From Marinimicrobium sp050113635 (GTDB lineage Bacteria; Pseudomonadota; Gammaproteobacteria; Pseudomonadales; Cellvibrionaceae): a stretch of 64,000 nt of DNA. Shown piece after piece: positions 50,694-59,642 of this stretch (positions are counted from its first letter, which is position 1; each line of letters begins with the position of its first letter). Both the position numbers and the translations under genes were made by a program. Where the stretch lies: assembly GCF_050113635.1 (NCBI RefSeq), contig NZ_JBNJLT010000005.1, positions 62,001-126,000 of the forward strand. The letters run 5' to 3'. The notes below the pieces were generated by a model, which had not been told where the DNA came from, searched no databases, and worked only from the letters and a program-made list of their open reading frames with translations.

Positions 50694-53065
50694 AGCTCTA
50701 CCACCACTCGGAAACCGATCGTGCTGTCCTGATAACCGGGGGCTTGCCCGGAGCGTATGTGGGCAGCAATATTGGTAGCTGAGTCGGCGAACGAACCGCC
50801 ACGAACGGTGCGCTCAGGGCAATCCTCTGCGATTAATGGCGCGCCCGTTTCGGGCATTTCCAGCAAATGATTTCGGTAACAGTCCTCGGTCCATTCAGAG
50901 ACATTGCCCGCCGTGTCGTGCAGGCCGAACTCATTGGCCGGGTAGGTGCCCACGGGGGCGCTTTTTGCCGAAAACAGGCCGGTGAAATCGCTATCACATC
51001 CGCGGCGGCAATTGGCCATGCCGGTCGCGCTGTCTTCGTCATTTCCCCACCAGTACAGGCTTTCGGCACCTGCACGGGCCGCGTACTCCCACTCGGCTTC
51101 GCTCGGCAACCGGTAGGGTTTTCCGGTTTGTTCACTGAGCCATTGCACGTAAGCGTTTGCGTCATTCCAACTGACATTCATCACCGGGCGGCTGTCCCGC
51201 CCCCACCGGTGATCGTTGGGGAGCGGGCGGTCGGTAGCCTGTGCGAATTTGCTGTAGTCCGCAAAGGTGATTTCGTAACGGCTGATCGCAAAGGCGCGTG
51301 GGATACGCACACGGCGCTCGGGCATGCTGCGGCTGTCTTTTTTGCTGCCCATGGTGAAGCGGCCTGCTGGCACGATGACCATGTCCGGGCCTCGACCACC
51401 GTCCTCCAGCGCATTGTGGAAGGTGGCGCCTGCCACTGGGGTTTTCTTGAGGCTGACTGACAGCGTCGTGGGCTCGTCGATAATTTCCACCCAACGGCTG
51501 TCGGTATCGTAACCGGCGTGCCGGGTCTCTATGCGGTAGCGCCCTGGCAATAATGGAATGCCCGGGTAGTAAGGCTCAGCGATATTCATAATACGCACCT
51601 GCGCGTTTTCCGGCTCGGGTTGCACGCGAAGCTCAAAACGCGGTGGCACAGACGGATCAGAAGCGTTCTCGGTCTCGGCCACATCCGTGGCCAACTCCGG
51701 CCAGAGAATGGGCAAGGCGTTGCGATCAGTCCCGGGTGCCGATGTGCTTTCCGGTCGCAGCACCAGCGGTTGGCTGGAGGGTTGGATAGCGACAGGGTCC
51801 GAAGCGCCGGTGGCTTCTTCGTCCGGCGGGCTGGCTCCGAGCCAGCGGGTGGTTTCTCGGGTAGCGCCAGCAATACTCGCGGGCAAGCGGTCTTGACCAG
51901 GCAGCCACTGACGTTCCATGGCGACACTGAACAGACTCCAGATACCCAGCAGGACAATAATGAGCGACAAGCTTCGCCGCCAGCGGCGGGCCACAGGGTA
52001 ATAGTGGGTGGCAACCTGAACGTTGGTGGAAACCACGGTGGTGTACTGGTCAGTGCGCGGCGGGATCGGCCCTTCGATGTGCGTCACCTGCGTGGGAGGG
52101 TGTCGGTACAGGCCGCGGCGCGGTGTCCAGCGCAGGGAAACCGTTGAGCGCCAGAAGTGTCGGCCCTGTTCCCGCAGAGCGTGCACAGCGGTGGCGAGCA
52201 AGGCGCGGAACAGTGAAAGCAACTGTACACGAGTCGATCCTCCCGCACTGGAAAGATAGGCTTGCGACAGGGCTTCGGGTCCCTCCAGCTCATCCAGCGC
52301 TGCCCTCAGGTCCCGGCCGCGCTGAAAGCGTTTGTCGGGATCTTTGGCCAGCAGTCGATCCAGTAGGGGCTGATAGTGCTGATAATGCGTCGGCAGGTGA
52401 GGGATGGGTGCCGTAAGGTGCTTGATGGCGATAGCCACGGCTTCATCGGCCTGATAGGGCACCTGGCCGGTGAGCATTTCGTAAAAAACGACACCCAGGC
52501 TGTAGATATCGGCTCGGCCGTCCACGGGCTTGCCCCGGGTTTGTTCCGGACTCATGTAATGCGGCGTGCCCACCACGGTGCCCGCATTCGTCATGCGCGA
52601 CACGTTGCTGACCATTTTAGCCACGCCGAAATCGGACAACACGGCGGAGCCGTCTTCCCGGAACAGAATGTTTTCCGGTTTGATATCCCGGTGGATATAC
52701 CCTTTGTCGTGGGCGTGATCCAGCGCACCGGCGACTTCGTGCATGATGCGCAGCACGGCGGTGGTGCTGAGCCCGCTTGCCATACGTTCCTGGACGGAGC
52801 CACCGGGCAGGTAGTCCATGGCGATGTAGTTGAGGTTTTTATGACGACCGATGTCGTAAATCGAGACGATATTGGGGTGGGAAAGCTGGCCCACGATATT
52901 GGCTTCGCGCTGGAAGCGTTCGCTAAAAACGGGATCGCTATTGAGCGCGGGCGACATTACCTTGAGCGCCACTTCCCGCCCAACGCTCAGTTGAATCGCC
53001 AGGTAGACGCTGGACATGCCTCCCTGGTTGATCTTGCGAATAATGCGATACCCCGGAATATGCAT
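50687..53065 (-). CDS. Membrane Ser/Thr kinase with PEGA and FGE-like domains
   Basis: A 792-residue Hanks-type kinase. The kinase domain (about 5-270) has the Gly loop INQGGMSSVYLA, Lys in VALKVM, HRDIKPENILF, DFGVAKM and GTPHYMSPEQ, so it should be active. One membrane helix lies near 366-383. Beyond it, a PEGA-like domain (about 472-541, LPGRYRIETRHAGYDT) and a formylglycine-generating-enzyme-like domain (about 558-790; GRFTMGSKK, YEITFADYSKF, VMNVSWNDANAYVQWL, RLPSEAEWEYAARAG, DTAGNVSEWTEDCY, RGGSFADSA) would be periplasmic. Start ATG 53065 shares a base with the phosphatase stop (TGATG). Such FGE tails in kinases (as in chlamydial Pkn1) are thought to bind ligands, not to make formylglycine. 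Confidence 0.9.
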   Translation of the reverse strand: MHIPGYRIIRKINQGGMSSVYLAIQLSVGREVALKVMSPALNSDPVFSERFQREANIVGQLSHPNIVSIYDIGRHKNLNYIAMDYLPGGSVQERMASGLSTTAVLRIMHEVAGALDHAHDKGYIHRDIKPENILFREDGSAVLSDFGVAKMVSNVSRMTNAGTVVGTPHYMSPEQTRGKPVDGRADIYSLGVVFYEMLTGQVPYQADEAVAIAIKHLTAPIPHLPTHYQHYQPLLDRLLAKDPDKRFQRGRDLRAALDELEGPEALSQAYLSSAGGSTRVQLLSLFRALLATAVHALREQGRHFWRSTVSLRWTPRRGLYRHPPTQVTHIEGPIPPRTDQYTTVVSTNVQVATHYYPVARRWRRSLSLIIVLLGIWSLFSVAMERQWLPGQDRLPASIAGATRETTRWLGASPPDEEATGASDPVAIQPSSQPLVLRPESTSAPGTDRNALPILWPELATDVAETENASDPSVPPRFELRVQPEPENAQVRIMNIAEPYYPGIPLLPGRYRIETRHAGYDTDSRWVEIIDEPTTLSVSLKKTPVAGATFHNALEDGGRGPDMVIVPAGRFTMGSKKDSRSMPERRVRIPRAFAISRYEITFADYSKFAQATDRPLPNDHRWGRDSRPVMNVSWNDANAYVQWLSEQTGKPYRLPSEAEWEYAARAGAESLYWWGNDEDSATGMANCRRGCDSDFTGLFSAKSAPVGTYPANEFGLHDTAGNVSEWTEDCYRNHLLEMPETGAPLIAEDCPERTVRGGSFADSATNIAAHIRSGQAPGYQDSTIGFRVVVELY

Positions 53066-53931
53066 CAGGGAATCACCCAATAAATCACTAGCGCCAGCGA
53101 GGCCAGCAACACCCCATTCAATAACAAGTTCGGCCACACTCGTTCAGAGGCAGTTCGTGCGCTCAAGCGAGGCAGCCACTGCTTCAGCGTGTTCCAGCGC
53201 GGGATCGGGTTCAGCGGAGACTGCACCAGCTGTAAGGTGATATTGTCCCGTCCTCCAGCATCGAGGGCGGCCTGCATCAACCGATCGACAGCGGCGCCCG
53301 GGCTGCTGCTGCGATACAGTAGACGGGTGATGGCCTCATCGTCGAGTTCGTCGGTCAGGCCGTCGCTGCACAATAGAATCCACTGGTGTTCCTGCCACTG
53401 GCCGTGTACGGAATCCACCCGTACTTCCCGTAACTCATGAGAACCCAGACACTGGGTGATAATGTTCTTGTCCGGGTGGTGCTCGACTTCTTCCTCTGCA
53501 ATGGCTCCCGACGCGAGCAGCATTTGCACGTAGGAATGATCGGTCGTCAGACGTTCGAGGCGCCCACCGTCCGCCGTGTGCGTCCACAGGTAGGCACGGC
53601 TGTCACCGACCCAGGCCACTTCGTACTCGCCTTTGTGGCTGCGCAGCGCCACAATTGTCGAGCCCATCCCCGGCGCTCCCTCACCGTTGGCAGCGGCCTC
53701 CAGCACGGCCTGATGCGATGACTGGATCGCCTGGGTGAGACTGTTGTGCCGTTGATCGAGCAACGTGTCGCGCACAATGGCACTGGCCACTTCGCCCGCC
53801 TCGTGCCCGCCCATGCCGTCGGCGACCACCCACAGACCGTTCTCTGGGAGGCTCAGCAGGGCGTCTTCATTGTTGTCGCGTCGATGACCGGCGTTGGTCG
53901 CGGCGCTGTAGTCCAATGGCTGGTCGGGCAT
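53065..53931 (-). CDS. PP2C-family protein phosphatase with C-terminal membrane helix
   Basis: A 288-residue phosphatase with the metal sites in NAGHRRDNNEDALL, VVADGMGGHEAGEVAS, AWVGDSRAYLW, LLCSDGLTDELD and GGRDNITLQL, all intact. A last hydrophobic stretch (LLNGVLLASLALVIYWVI) anchors it to the membrane. It is the first gene of a two-gene unit with the kinase. The pair resembles the PppA/PpkA or Stp1/PpkA modules of type VI secretion loci, but no secretion gene is near. Confidence 0.93.
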   Translation of the reverse strand: MPDQPLDYSAATNAGHRRDNNEDALLSLPENGLWVVADGMGGHEAGEVASAIVRDTLLDQRHNSLTQAIQSSHQAVLEAAANGEGAPGMGSTIVALRSHKGEYEVAWVGDSRAYLWTHTADGGRLERLTTDHSYVQMLLASGAIAEEEVEHHPDKNIITQCLGSHELREVRVDSVHGQWQEHQWILLCSDGLTDELDDEAITRLLYRSSSPGAAVDRLMQAALDAGGRDNITLQLVQSPLNPIPRWNTLKQWLPRLSARTASERVWPNLLLNGVLLASLALVIYWVIP

Positions 53932-54025
53932 AAGGTGTCCGTTGTCGTTCTCGGCTCCAGGGGGTATCGGGACTACCCCCAGCTTCGAAATCCTAAAACA
54001 CTTGGCGATGGAAAACTATAGATCG

Positions 54026-56959
54026 TCACAGTTCGCGAATAGTCAGCCCCAGGGCTTCCAGAGTGGCCCGCTCGCCGCTGTGGCTGACCACCGCGGTGCT
54101 GGCTTGCTCCGGCTTCAAGTAGGTGTTGGCTACCCGCTGGATGTCTGCCAGTGTGACCGCCAGAACGCGATTACGGAATGTTTCCCGCTTCTCGCGGGTG
54201 CGGCCAAACAGTTCCGACTGATAGGTCTGACGGGCTTCGCCGGCGGGGGAGGCCGGTTTGTCCAAGGCGCTCACCACGCCGAGAATCGCCTCTTCCACCG
54301 GCTGCCACTCGTGCTCGCTGGACAGAAGCCAGTCCACCGCGGCCTCGAAATCCTTAAGCGTATCCGCCAGGCGCGGGTCGCGATAGGAGAAGAACCGGAA
54401 CGCCGCGATATTGTTGTCCTGACTGGCACCGCCGCCGTAGGCGCCGCCCTGTTCGCGGATGGTGCGGTGTAAATAGCCATTGCGAAGAAAGCCGGCCAGC
54501 ACCGTCAGTGGAGCCGCATCGGGGTGTTCGGACGGTACGGTGCGATACGCCTGGGCGCAAAAGTTGACCTGTGTGCCGGTCAACCAGCCTTCGCGCACCG
54601 TTTCGTGCGTGGTGGGCAGCGCAAAAGCCTGGAAGTCGGGTGCTGCTGGCGTTGCGCTCCAATGACGGGCGATGCGCTGGCTGAGTCCATCCAGCTCTTG
54701 CGGCTCGCCGACCAGCAAAAACTCGCGTGGGGCGGACTCTATGCGCTCGTGCAGGTCGGTCAACTGCCTGGCGTAGGCTTGTAGAGCCTCCGGGTCTTTG
54801 AGGTTGCGGTCCAGCGTCTTCAGGTAAGCAATCCCTTCAAGCCCACTCAGCCGGTGGGTGAGGCGTGCCGAAGGCGCCATACCGGCACAGGCGGCGAGCA
54901 TGGCGAGGCTGTGGCCGTTGCCGGTAATGCTCTGTTCGCGCCGGGCTCGCATCTGGGATACCAGCTCTTTCAGACGGGAGGACTCATCAAACCGAGGTGC
55001 GGTGAGGGTGGCGCTCAACAGCTCGTTCATGGCGTCGGTGTGGCGACTCAACGCCTTGGTGCTCAACGAGAAATAACCATCAATATTCTGCACATCATCG
55101 GTGGCACCACGCACGGTGGCCGATGCACTGATACCGCCCACGGCGCTGGCTTGCCAGCGCTGAACGGCCAGATAGTCCTTGTCGCCCAGGCCGACTTCGG
55201 TCAATGCATTGCAGTACAGTGGGAGCAGTGATTGTTGATCTTCGGCGAGCGCAGGCAGCTTGCAGGTGACCTGTTGATAGACCAGGCCGTTGGTGCCGGC
55301 GCCATAACGGGACAATACACTGCCCTCTGGCTGCGCACTGTCCAGCGGAGCGCGTGAGCCTTCGGTGTAGCTCATGGACTGGGGAATATCTTCCAGGCCC
55401 ACTTTTGGCAGAATGCTGTCATCATCTTTCTGAACCTGACGCTCCTGAAGCGCTTTAGCGCGTTCGACAATACGCTGGCGATCATCGTCGGTTAGCTGTT
55501 GATTGATCTTTTCCAGACGCTGCTGTTCGGCCTGCTGGGCGCGCTCGCTGAATTCGGTGTCAGGACGCAGGGTGAGTCGCAACCGGTGTGGGTTATCCAG
55601 CAACCAGCGACGCACGAGTGCCGGAATAAAGTCCGGGGCCTGCACTTTTTCCCTCAGTTTGACCAACGCGGTATCGAGGTCCAGCAGCGCAATGGGGTCA
55701 GCGCGGTGAGTGGCGGCGGGCAGGCACGCCATAATCAGTTGCAGGCCGTAGGGGAAACCATCGCCCCCGACTTCCCGCTGTTGCAGTTCCAACTGATGCA
55801 GGGCGCTTTCCAGCAATTCCGCAGGGACGCCGTTCTCGGCCACGTTTTCCAGTGTTTCCAGGATTAATTGTTCGATGGCGGGAATGGCTTCGTGTGTGCA
55901 GCCTTCCAGGCCGCAGGCAAACGTGAGTTCGTATTGTGAATCGTCGAGTCCGCACAGGGGGGAGGGCGATTGCCCCAGGTCGGTGGTTTCCAGCGCGTGC
56001 AGAAGCGGCGAGGCGCTGTTATCCAGCAGCACCGATGTTAACAGCTGGGTTTCCAGTGTTTCGTCCAGGTTGGTGATATTACCCAGCAGCCAGCCCATGA
56101 CAAGGTGGTGCTTGTCCGTGGGGTCGACTCCGGCCTCCAGCGGGTAGGCTTCTTCCACGGTAATGGGAGCGTGGTAACGCTTTTCCTCGCCAACCGCAAT
56201 TACGGTGTCCAGCGGTTCGAACCGGTGCAGCGCCTTTTCTTCGAATTGACGCTGGTGTTCCTCGGCAGGGATATCGCCGTAGGTCATAAAAATCGCGTTA
56301 CTTGGATGGTAATGAGTGCGGTAGAAATCCTTTAATTGTTCATAGCTCAGGTCGGGAATGTGTTCCGGGTCGCCGCCACTGTTGTGGTGATAGGTGGTTG
56401 TGGGGAACAGGTAACGGCACAGTGCCTGCCACAGTTGCGCGGGCACGGAACTCATCGCCCCTTTCATTTCATTGAAGACCACGCCCTTGTAGGTCAGGGG
56501 GGATTGCGGGTTGTCCGGCTCTTTAAACTCCAGGCGGTGGCCCTCCTGGGCGAAGTCGAGCTCATCCAGCCGCGAGAAAAACACGGCATCGAGGTAAACA
56601 TCGAGCAAATTGTCGAAGTCTTTTCGGTTCTGGCTCGCAAAGGGGTACGCAGTCCAGTCCGGGCTGGTAAAGGCGTTCATGAAGGTGTTGAGCGAGCGCC
56701 GGATCATCATGAAAAACGGATCGCGCACCGGGTACTTTTCGCTGCCGCATAAGGCGGTGTGTTCCAGAATATGAGCCACGCCCCGAGAGTCTTCCGGCAC
56801 TGTCCGGAGCGCCACCAGAAACACGTTTTCCGTGTTGTCACTGGCCAGGTGGATGTGTTGTGCCCCGGTTTTCCGGTGCCGGTATTCTTCCACCCGCAGG
56901 TTCAGGGCGTCGATGGTCTGGCTGCGCAGTGGCTCGAAAGCGGGGTGGTGGTTGCTCAT
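54026..56959 (-). CDS. M16C zinc peptidase (presequence-protease type)
   Basis: A 977-residue insulinase-family metallopeptidase. The inverted zinc motif HxxEH is in VAHILEHTALCGSEKYPVRD, followed by FTSPDWTAYPFAS and NLLDVYLDAVFFSRLDELDF, which are typical of the Cym1/PreP subgroup. The peptidase has two similar halves; the second lacks zinc ligands, as usual. No signal peptide, so cytosolic or exported by other means. Likely degrades short peptides. It starts at ATG 56959 and has about 95 bases before the phosphatase gene on its 3' side. Confidence 0.9.
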   Translation of the reverse strand: MSNHHPAFEPLRSQTIDALNLRVEEYRHRKTGAQHIHLASDNTENVFLVALRTVPEDSRGVAHILEHTALCGSEKYPVRDPFFMMIRRSLNTFMNAFTSPDWTAYPFASQNRKDFDNLLDVYLDAVFFSRLDELDFAQEGHRLEFKEPDNPQSPLTYKGVVFNEMKGAMSSVPAQLWQALCRYLFPTTTYHHNSGGDPEHIPDLSYEQLKDFYRTHYHPSNAIFMTYGDIPAEEHQRQFEEKALHRFEPLDTVIAVGEEKRYHAPITVEEAYPLEAGVDPTDKHHLVMGWLLGNITNLDETLETQLLTSVLLDNSASPLLHALETTDLGQSPSPLCGLDDSQYELTFACGLEGCTHEAIPAIEQLILETLENVAENGVPAELLESALHQLELQQREVGGDGFPYGLQLIMACLPAATHRADPIALLDLDTALVKLREKVQAPDFIPALVRRWLLDNPHRLRLTLRPDTEFSERAQQAEQQRLEKINQQLTDDDRQRIVERAKALQERQVQKDDDSILPKVGLEDIPQSMSYTEGSRAPLDSAQPEGSVLSRYGAGTNGLVYQQVTCKLPALAEDQQSLLPLYCNALTEVGLGDKDYLAVQRWQASAVGGISASATVRGATDDVQNIDGYFSLSTKALSRHTDAMNELLSATLTAPRFDESSRLKELVSQMRARREQSITGNGHSLAMLAACAGMAPSARLTHRLSGLEGIAYLKTLDRNLKDPEALQAYARQLTDLHERIESAPREFLLVGEPQELDGLSQRIARHWSATPAAPDFQAFALPTTHETVREGWLTGTQVNFCAQAYRTVPSEHPDAAPLTVLAGFLRNGYLHRTIREQGGAYGGGASQDNNIAAFRFFSYRDPRLADTLKDFEAAVDWLLSSEHEWQPVEEAILGVVSALDKPASPAGEARQTYQSELFGRTREKRETFRNRVLAVTLADIQRVANTYLKPEQASTAVVSHSGERATLEALGLTIREL

Positions 56960-57016
56960 AAACGCTCAGTGTCTCCGTCGGTGCGTGTGCGGGCCCCGGA
57001 ATAACCGGATGGGGGT

Positions 57017-57601
57017 TCAGTCGGGGCGAAAGGCCAATTGCTGCTCGTTGAAACCCTCGAAGGCGTCGAGCAGGGGCGCATAGTCTACGCGGTCGGCCTC
57101 CAATTGCGCCAGTGCGTGGCAACTCGCCTCCAGTGTAGATAGCTGTCCCGGTTTGCGAGTGCGTCGGATTCGATAGCGGGAGGCAAATGCCTGCTGGAGG
57201 GAGAGCCGGGGCAGTCGCTGTAAATACGGGTTCAGGTACAACATTTTGCGGCTTTTACGCCAGGTGGCGTCGAGCACCACCAACTGCGGCAGTGCGTCGG
57301 CGTTTAGCACGTTGTCCAGTGGCGGTGGGGCAGGCAGATCCTCTGTCTCGGGGTAAAGCAAGACAGAAGAGCGGTCGCTGCCCAGAAGTTCGGCCAGTAC
57401 GCTGTCTGGCCACTGTTCGCCGATGTGACGCGTCACCTGCGTGAGACTCAGTGAGAGCAAAATCGCGCTGTTCTTTGCATGCCTGGCTTCATCCGGGTGC
57501 TGCAGCATAACGAGCGGCGCGGCATTGGTTGTGGGCCGACGCCACTGACACAAACAGGCATTCAGCGGCCTTTCGCAGTCGCCGCATAGCGGACGGCTCA
57601 T
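57017..57601 (-). CDS. DTW-domain tRNA aminocarboxypropyltransferase-like protein
   Basis: A 194-residue protein of the DTW/TapT family. The name motif appears as LDATWRKSRKMLYLNP, after an N-terminal Cys cluster (LCGDCERPLNACLCQW) and before SRYRIRRTRKPGQLSTLEA. Family members add a 3-amino-3-carboxypropyl group from SAM to uridine in tRNA (acp3U). Its ATG overlaps the preceding GIY-YIG gene by 4 bases, making it the last gene of the bat operon. Which tRNA position is modified is not known from sequence. Confidence 0.88.
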   Translation of the reverse strand: MSRPLCGDCERPLNACLCQWRRPTTNAAPLVMLQHPDEARHAKNSAILLSLSLTQVTRHIGEQWPDSVLAELLGSDRSSVLLYPETEDLPAPPPLDNVLNADALPQLVVLDATWRKSRKMLYLNPYLQRLPRLSLQQAFASRYRIRRTRKPGQLSTLEASCHALAQLEADRVDYAPLLDAFEGFNEQQLAFRPD

Positions 57602-57888
57602 TCGTTGTTACCGGGCGGTTGAACCGGGGCTGGGGCACTGGCAATCAATTGCTCCTTGGCGGCGCGTGTTAACTGCTTGATGGCATACTCCCGGCGGCTC
57701 GCGCTGCTGCGGTCCGGGTGGGCCTCCAGATAGCAAAGCTCACGGGGGCTCCGGCCCCGGAAGTAACGTGCACCGCGTACACCGGCGCAATGCTCCCGCC
57801 AGCGACGCGTCATATCGGTGGTAATACCCGTATACAGGCAGTTGTCGTCACCGCGGATCATGTAGACCTGCCAACGGCCTTCGGTCAT
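57598..57888 (-). CDS. GIY-YIG endonuclease-like protein (YhbQ type)
   Basis: A 96-residue single-domain GIY-YIG protein: VYMIRGDDNCLYTGITTDM contains the two-strand signature, TRRWREHCAG the conserved Arg, and SRREYAIKQLTRAAKEQL the Glu. This is the YhbQ/UPF0213 form, a presumed DNA nuclease whose role is unclear. It overlaps batD upstream and the DTW gene downstream by 4 bases each. Confidence 0.88.
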   Translation of the reverse strand: MTEGRWQVYMIRGDDNCLYTGITTDMTRRWREHCAGVRGARYFRGRSPRELCYLEAHPDRSSASRREYAIKQLTRAAKEQLIASAPAPVQPPGNNE

Positions 57889-59642
57889 TTTGATGCCCGA
57901 TAGAGGGGCTTGAGTCCGGCTTCATTGCCCCGGGGGCGACGATGTCCGGCCCGGCTTTGATTCAATGCCTGGACCAGAGCCTGGGCATCAAAGTCGCTGT
58001 GGTCGCTGCCATTGAACAGCAGGGCGTCCAGCTCGCGCAGTTTGGTCCGGGCCAGGTCATCCTCCAGTCGGTCGGCGAGATCGGTCAGTCCGCGGGGCGG
58101 TATTTCGGGCCAGACGGCCGTGCCCCAGTCAAGCAGGGCGCGCCGTAAGGCGGGAAGATCGCCATGGCCGGCGGCGCGCTTGACTGCCTGCCAGGCTCGG
58201 CTTCGGGCCACGCGGCCTCGATCCTGTTCGCGTTGCGCCTGACGCTCGCGTTCGGAGAGGGTACGTTTGAGGCGCCAGACCACGAAAGCAAACCAAAGGG
58301 TGATGCCCAGCAGAATGGCAGAGGCCAGCGCCAGCAACCAGGTAATCATGGGGGTGGTCGGCGCGCTGGCGGGAACGTTCGCCGGGTTGTCGAGCGTGCT
58401 CTCGTCGCGGGCGGTTGGTGTTGTCGATGGTGGTGGCGCGGCACCCGGGACGGCGCTGACACTCAGGCGTGTGGCAGGCAGCTCGGCGGTGCGGGGTTCG
58501 TTGGCTTCGGTGTCCCACCAGTGCAGCGTTACCGGTGGCAAGGTAATACGACCATCGGCGTTGGGCACCAGGGCAACGGTGAGCGTGCTGGTGCTGCGCA
58601 CGCCGCTGGCGCTGACTTGTTCGTCGGTTTGTGGCCGGTCCGGATACAGGGTGACACCATCCGCCTCACCTAACTCCAGCGTGGGCAATTGGGCGGCGGT
58701 CAGCCCATCGGCTTCGAGTGTAATACGCCGCGTGACGGGCTCACCCTGACGCAGCTTTTCGGGGTCGGCACTCCAGTGCTGGCTGAGGTGGATATCCCGC
58801 GCTGGCAGCCAGGTGTTGCCCTGAAAATCCGGGGCGATGGCCTCAACCTCGACGCTGTGGGGTTCGGTACGCAGACGCTGGCGGGAGCTGCGGCCCCAGA
58901 AGTCCCGCTGTCCGCGGCTGACGGCCAGGTCATACACAAGAGCGGGGATCTCCAGTGTGCCGCTGCGCTGGGGGAACAGCGCATACGTGGTTTCGAGCAC
59001 AATATGCTGACGGCCGTCGATGGTGGAAATGTAGTTTTGCTCCCCGACGACTTTAACCACCGTGTTATCAATCTCCAGTGGCTGGATTTCGGCTCCGTCG
59101 AGATTGACGCTGCTGTACAGACGAACGGTGAACAGCAGTTGTTCCTGCACGTGAACCTGCTCTTTGTTCAGCTCCGTGTCGACAAAAATATTCCGGCCCT
59201 CGCTGTCGGGCTGATCGCGGTTTTCCTTGACGTTAACTTCCAGCGGCTCACTCAGATTGCCATCCAGCTCAAAGGCCGGAATATCCAGCGTGCCCGCCCG
59301 TTTCGGTGACAGGGTGAGACGCCATTCAGTCCAGGCCTGCATGTCGCCGTTCACGATTTGCGTCTGGTGACTGCGCTGATTGCCCAGGATGTCAAAGTCG
59401 CGCCTGAGTGCTTCAAAATCCGGCGATGCGGAAAAGTTGCGCCCGTTTTGGCGCACGGTCAGTACTAGCGTGTCGTTCAAACCAATATTCTGGCGGTCGA
59501 CTTCGGCAATCAGTTCCTGAGCGCTAACGGCAGGCGCCAACAGGGCACCCAGCAGAAGCAGGGCAGTCAACAGTTTGATCGCGTGCGTCATCGGACTTTT
59601 CATTGAGTGCGTCATCGAGTATGTCATGGTGCGTTTTACCAT
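57885..59642 (-). CDS. batD: BatD-like protein
   Basis: A 585-residue membrane protein with a signal peptide (IKLLTALLLLGALLAPAVSA), a long beta-rich periplasmic part (VDRQNIGLNDTLVLTVRQNG, YISTIDGRQHIVLETTYALFP) and a membrane helix near 435-460 (MITWLLALASAILLGITLWF), matching the BatD family. Bat proteins in Bacteroides and Leptospira have been tied to oxygen or stress tolerance. The N-terminus has several Met codons in a repeated stretch (TYSMTHSMKSPMTHA), so the start is uncertain between 59642 and later ATG codons. It overlaps the batB stop. Confidence 0.85.
   Translation of the reverse strand: MVKRTMTYSMTHSMKSPMTHAIKLLTALLLLGALLAPAVSAQELIAEVDRQNIGLNDTLVLTVRQNGRNFSASPDFEALRRDFDILGNQRSHQTQIVNGDMQAWTEWRLTLSPKRAGTLDIPAFELDGNLSEPLEVNVKENRDQPDSEGRNIFVDTELNKEQVHVQEQLLFTVRLYSSVNLDGAEIQPLEIDNTVVKVVGEQNYISTIDGRQHIVLETTYALFPQRSGTLEIPALVYDLAVSRGQRDFWGRSSRQRLRTEPHSVEVEAIAPDFQGNTWLPARDIHLSQHWSADPEKLRQGEPVTRRITLEADGLTAAQLPTLELGEADGVTLYPDRPQTDEQVSASGVRSTSTLTVALVPNADGRITLPPVTLHWWDTEANEPRTAELPATRLSVSAVPGAAPPPSTTPTARDESTLDNPANVPASAPTTPMITWLLALASAILLGITLWFAFVVWRLKRTLSERERQAQREQDRGRVARSRAWQAVKRAAGHGDLPALRRALLDWGTAVWPEIPPRGLTDLADRLEDDLARTKLRELDALLFNGSDHSDFDAQALVQALNQSRAGHRRPRGNEAGLKPLYRASK

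Noticed and set aside
50687..53931. Part of a type VI secretion locus
   Set aside because: Kinase and phosphatase look like PpkA/PppA, but no Tss, Hcp, VgrG or ClpV gene is in the neighbourhood.
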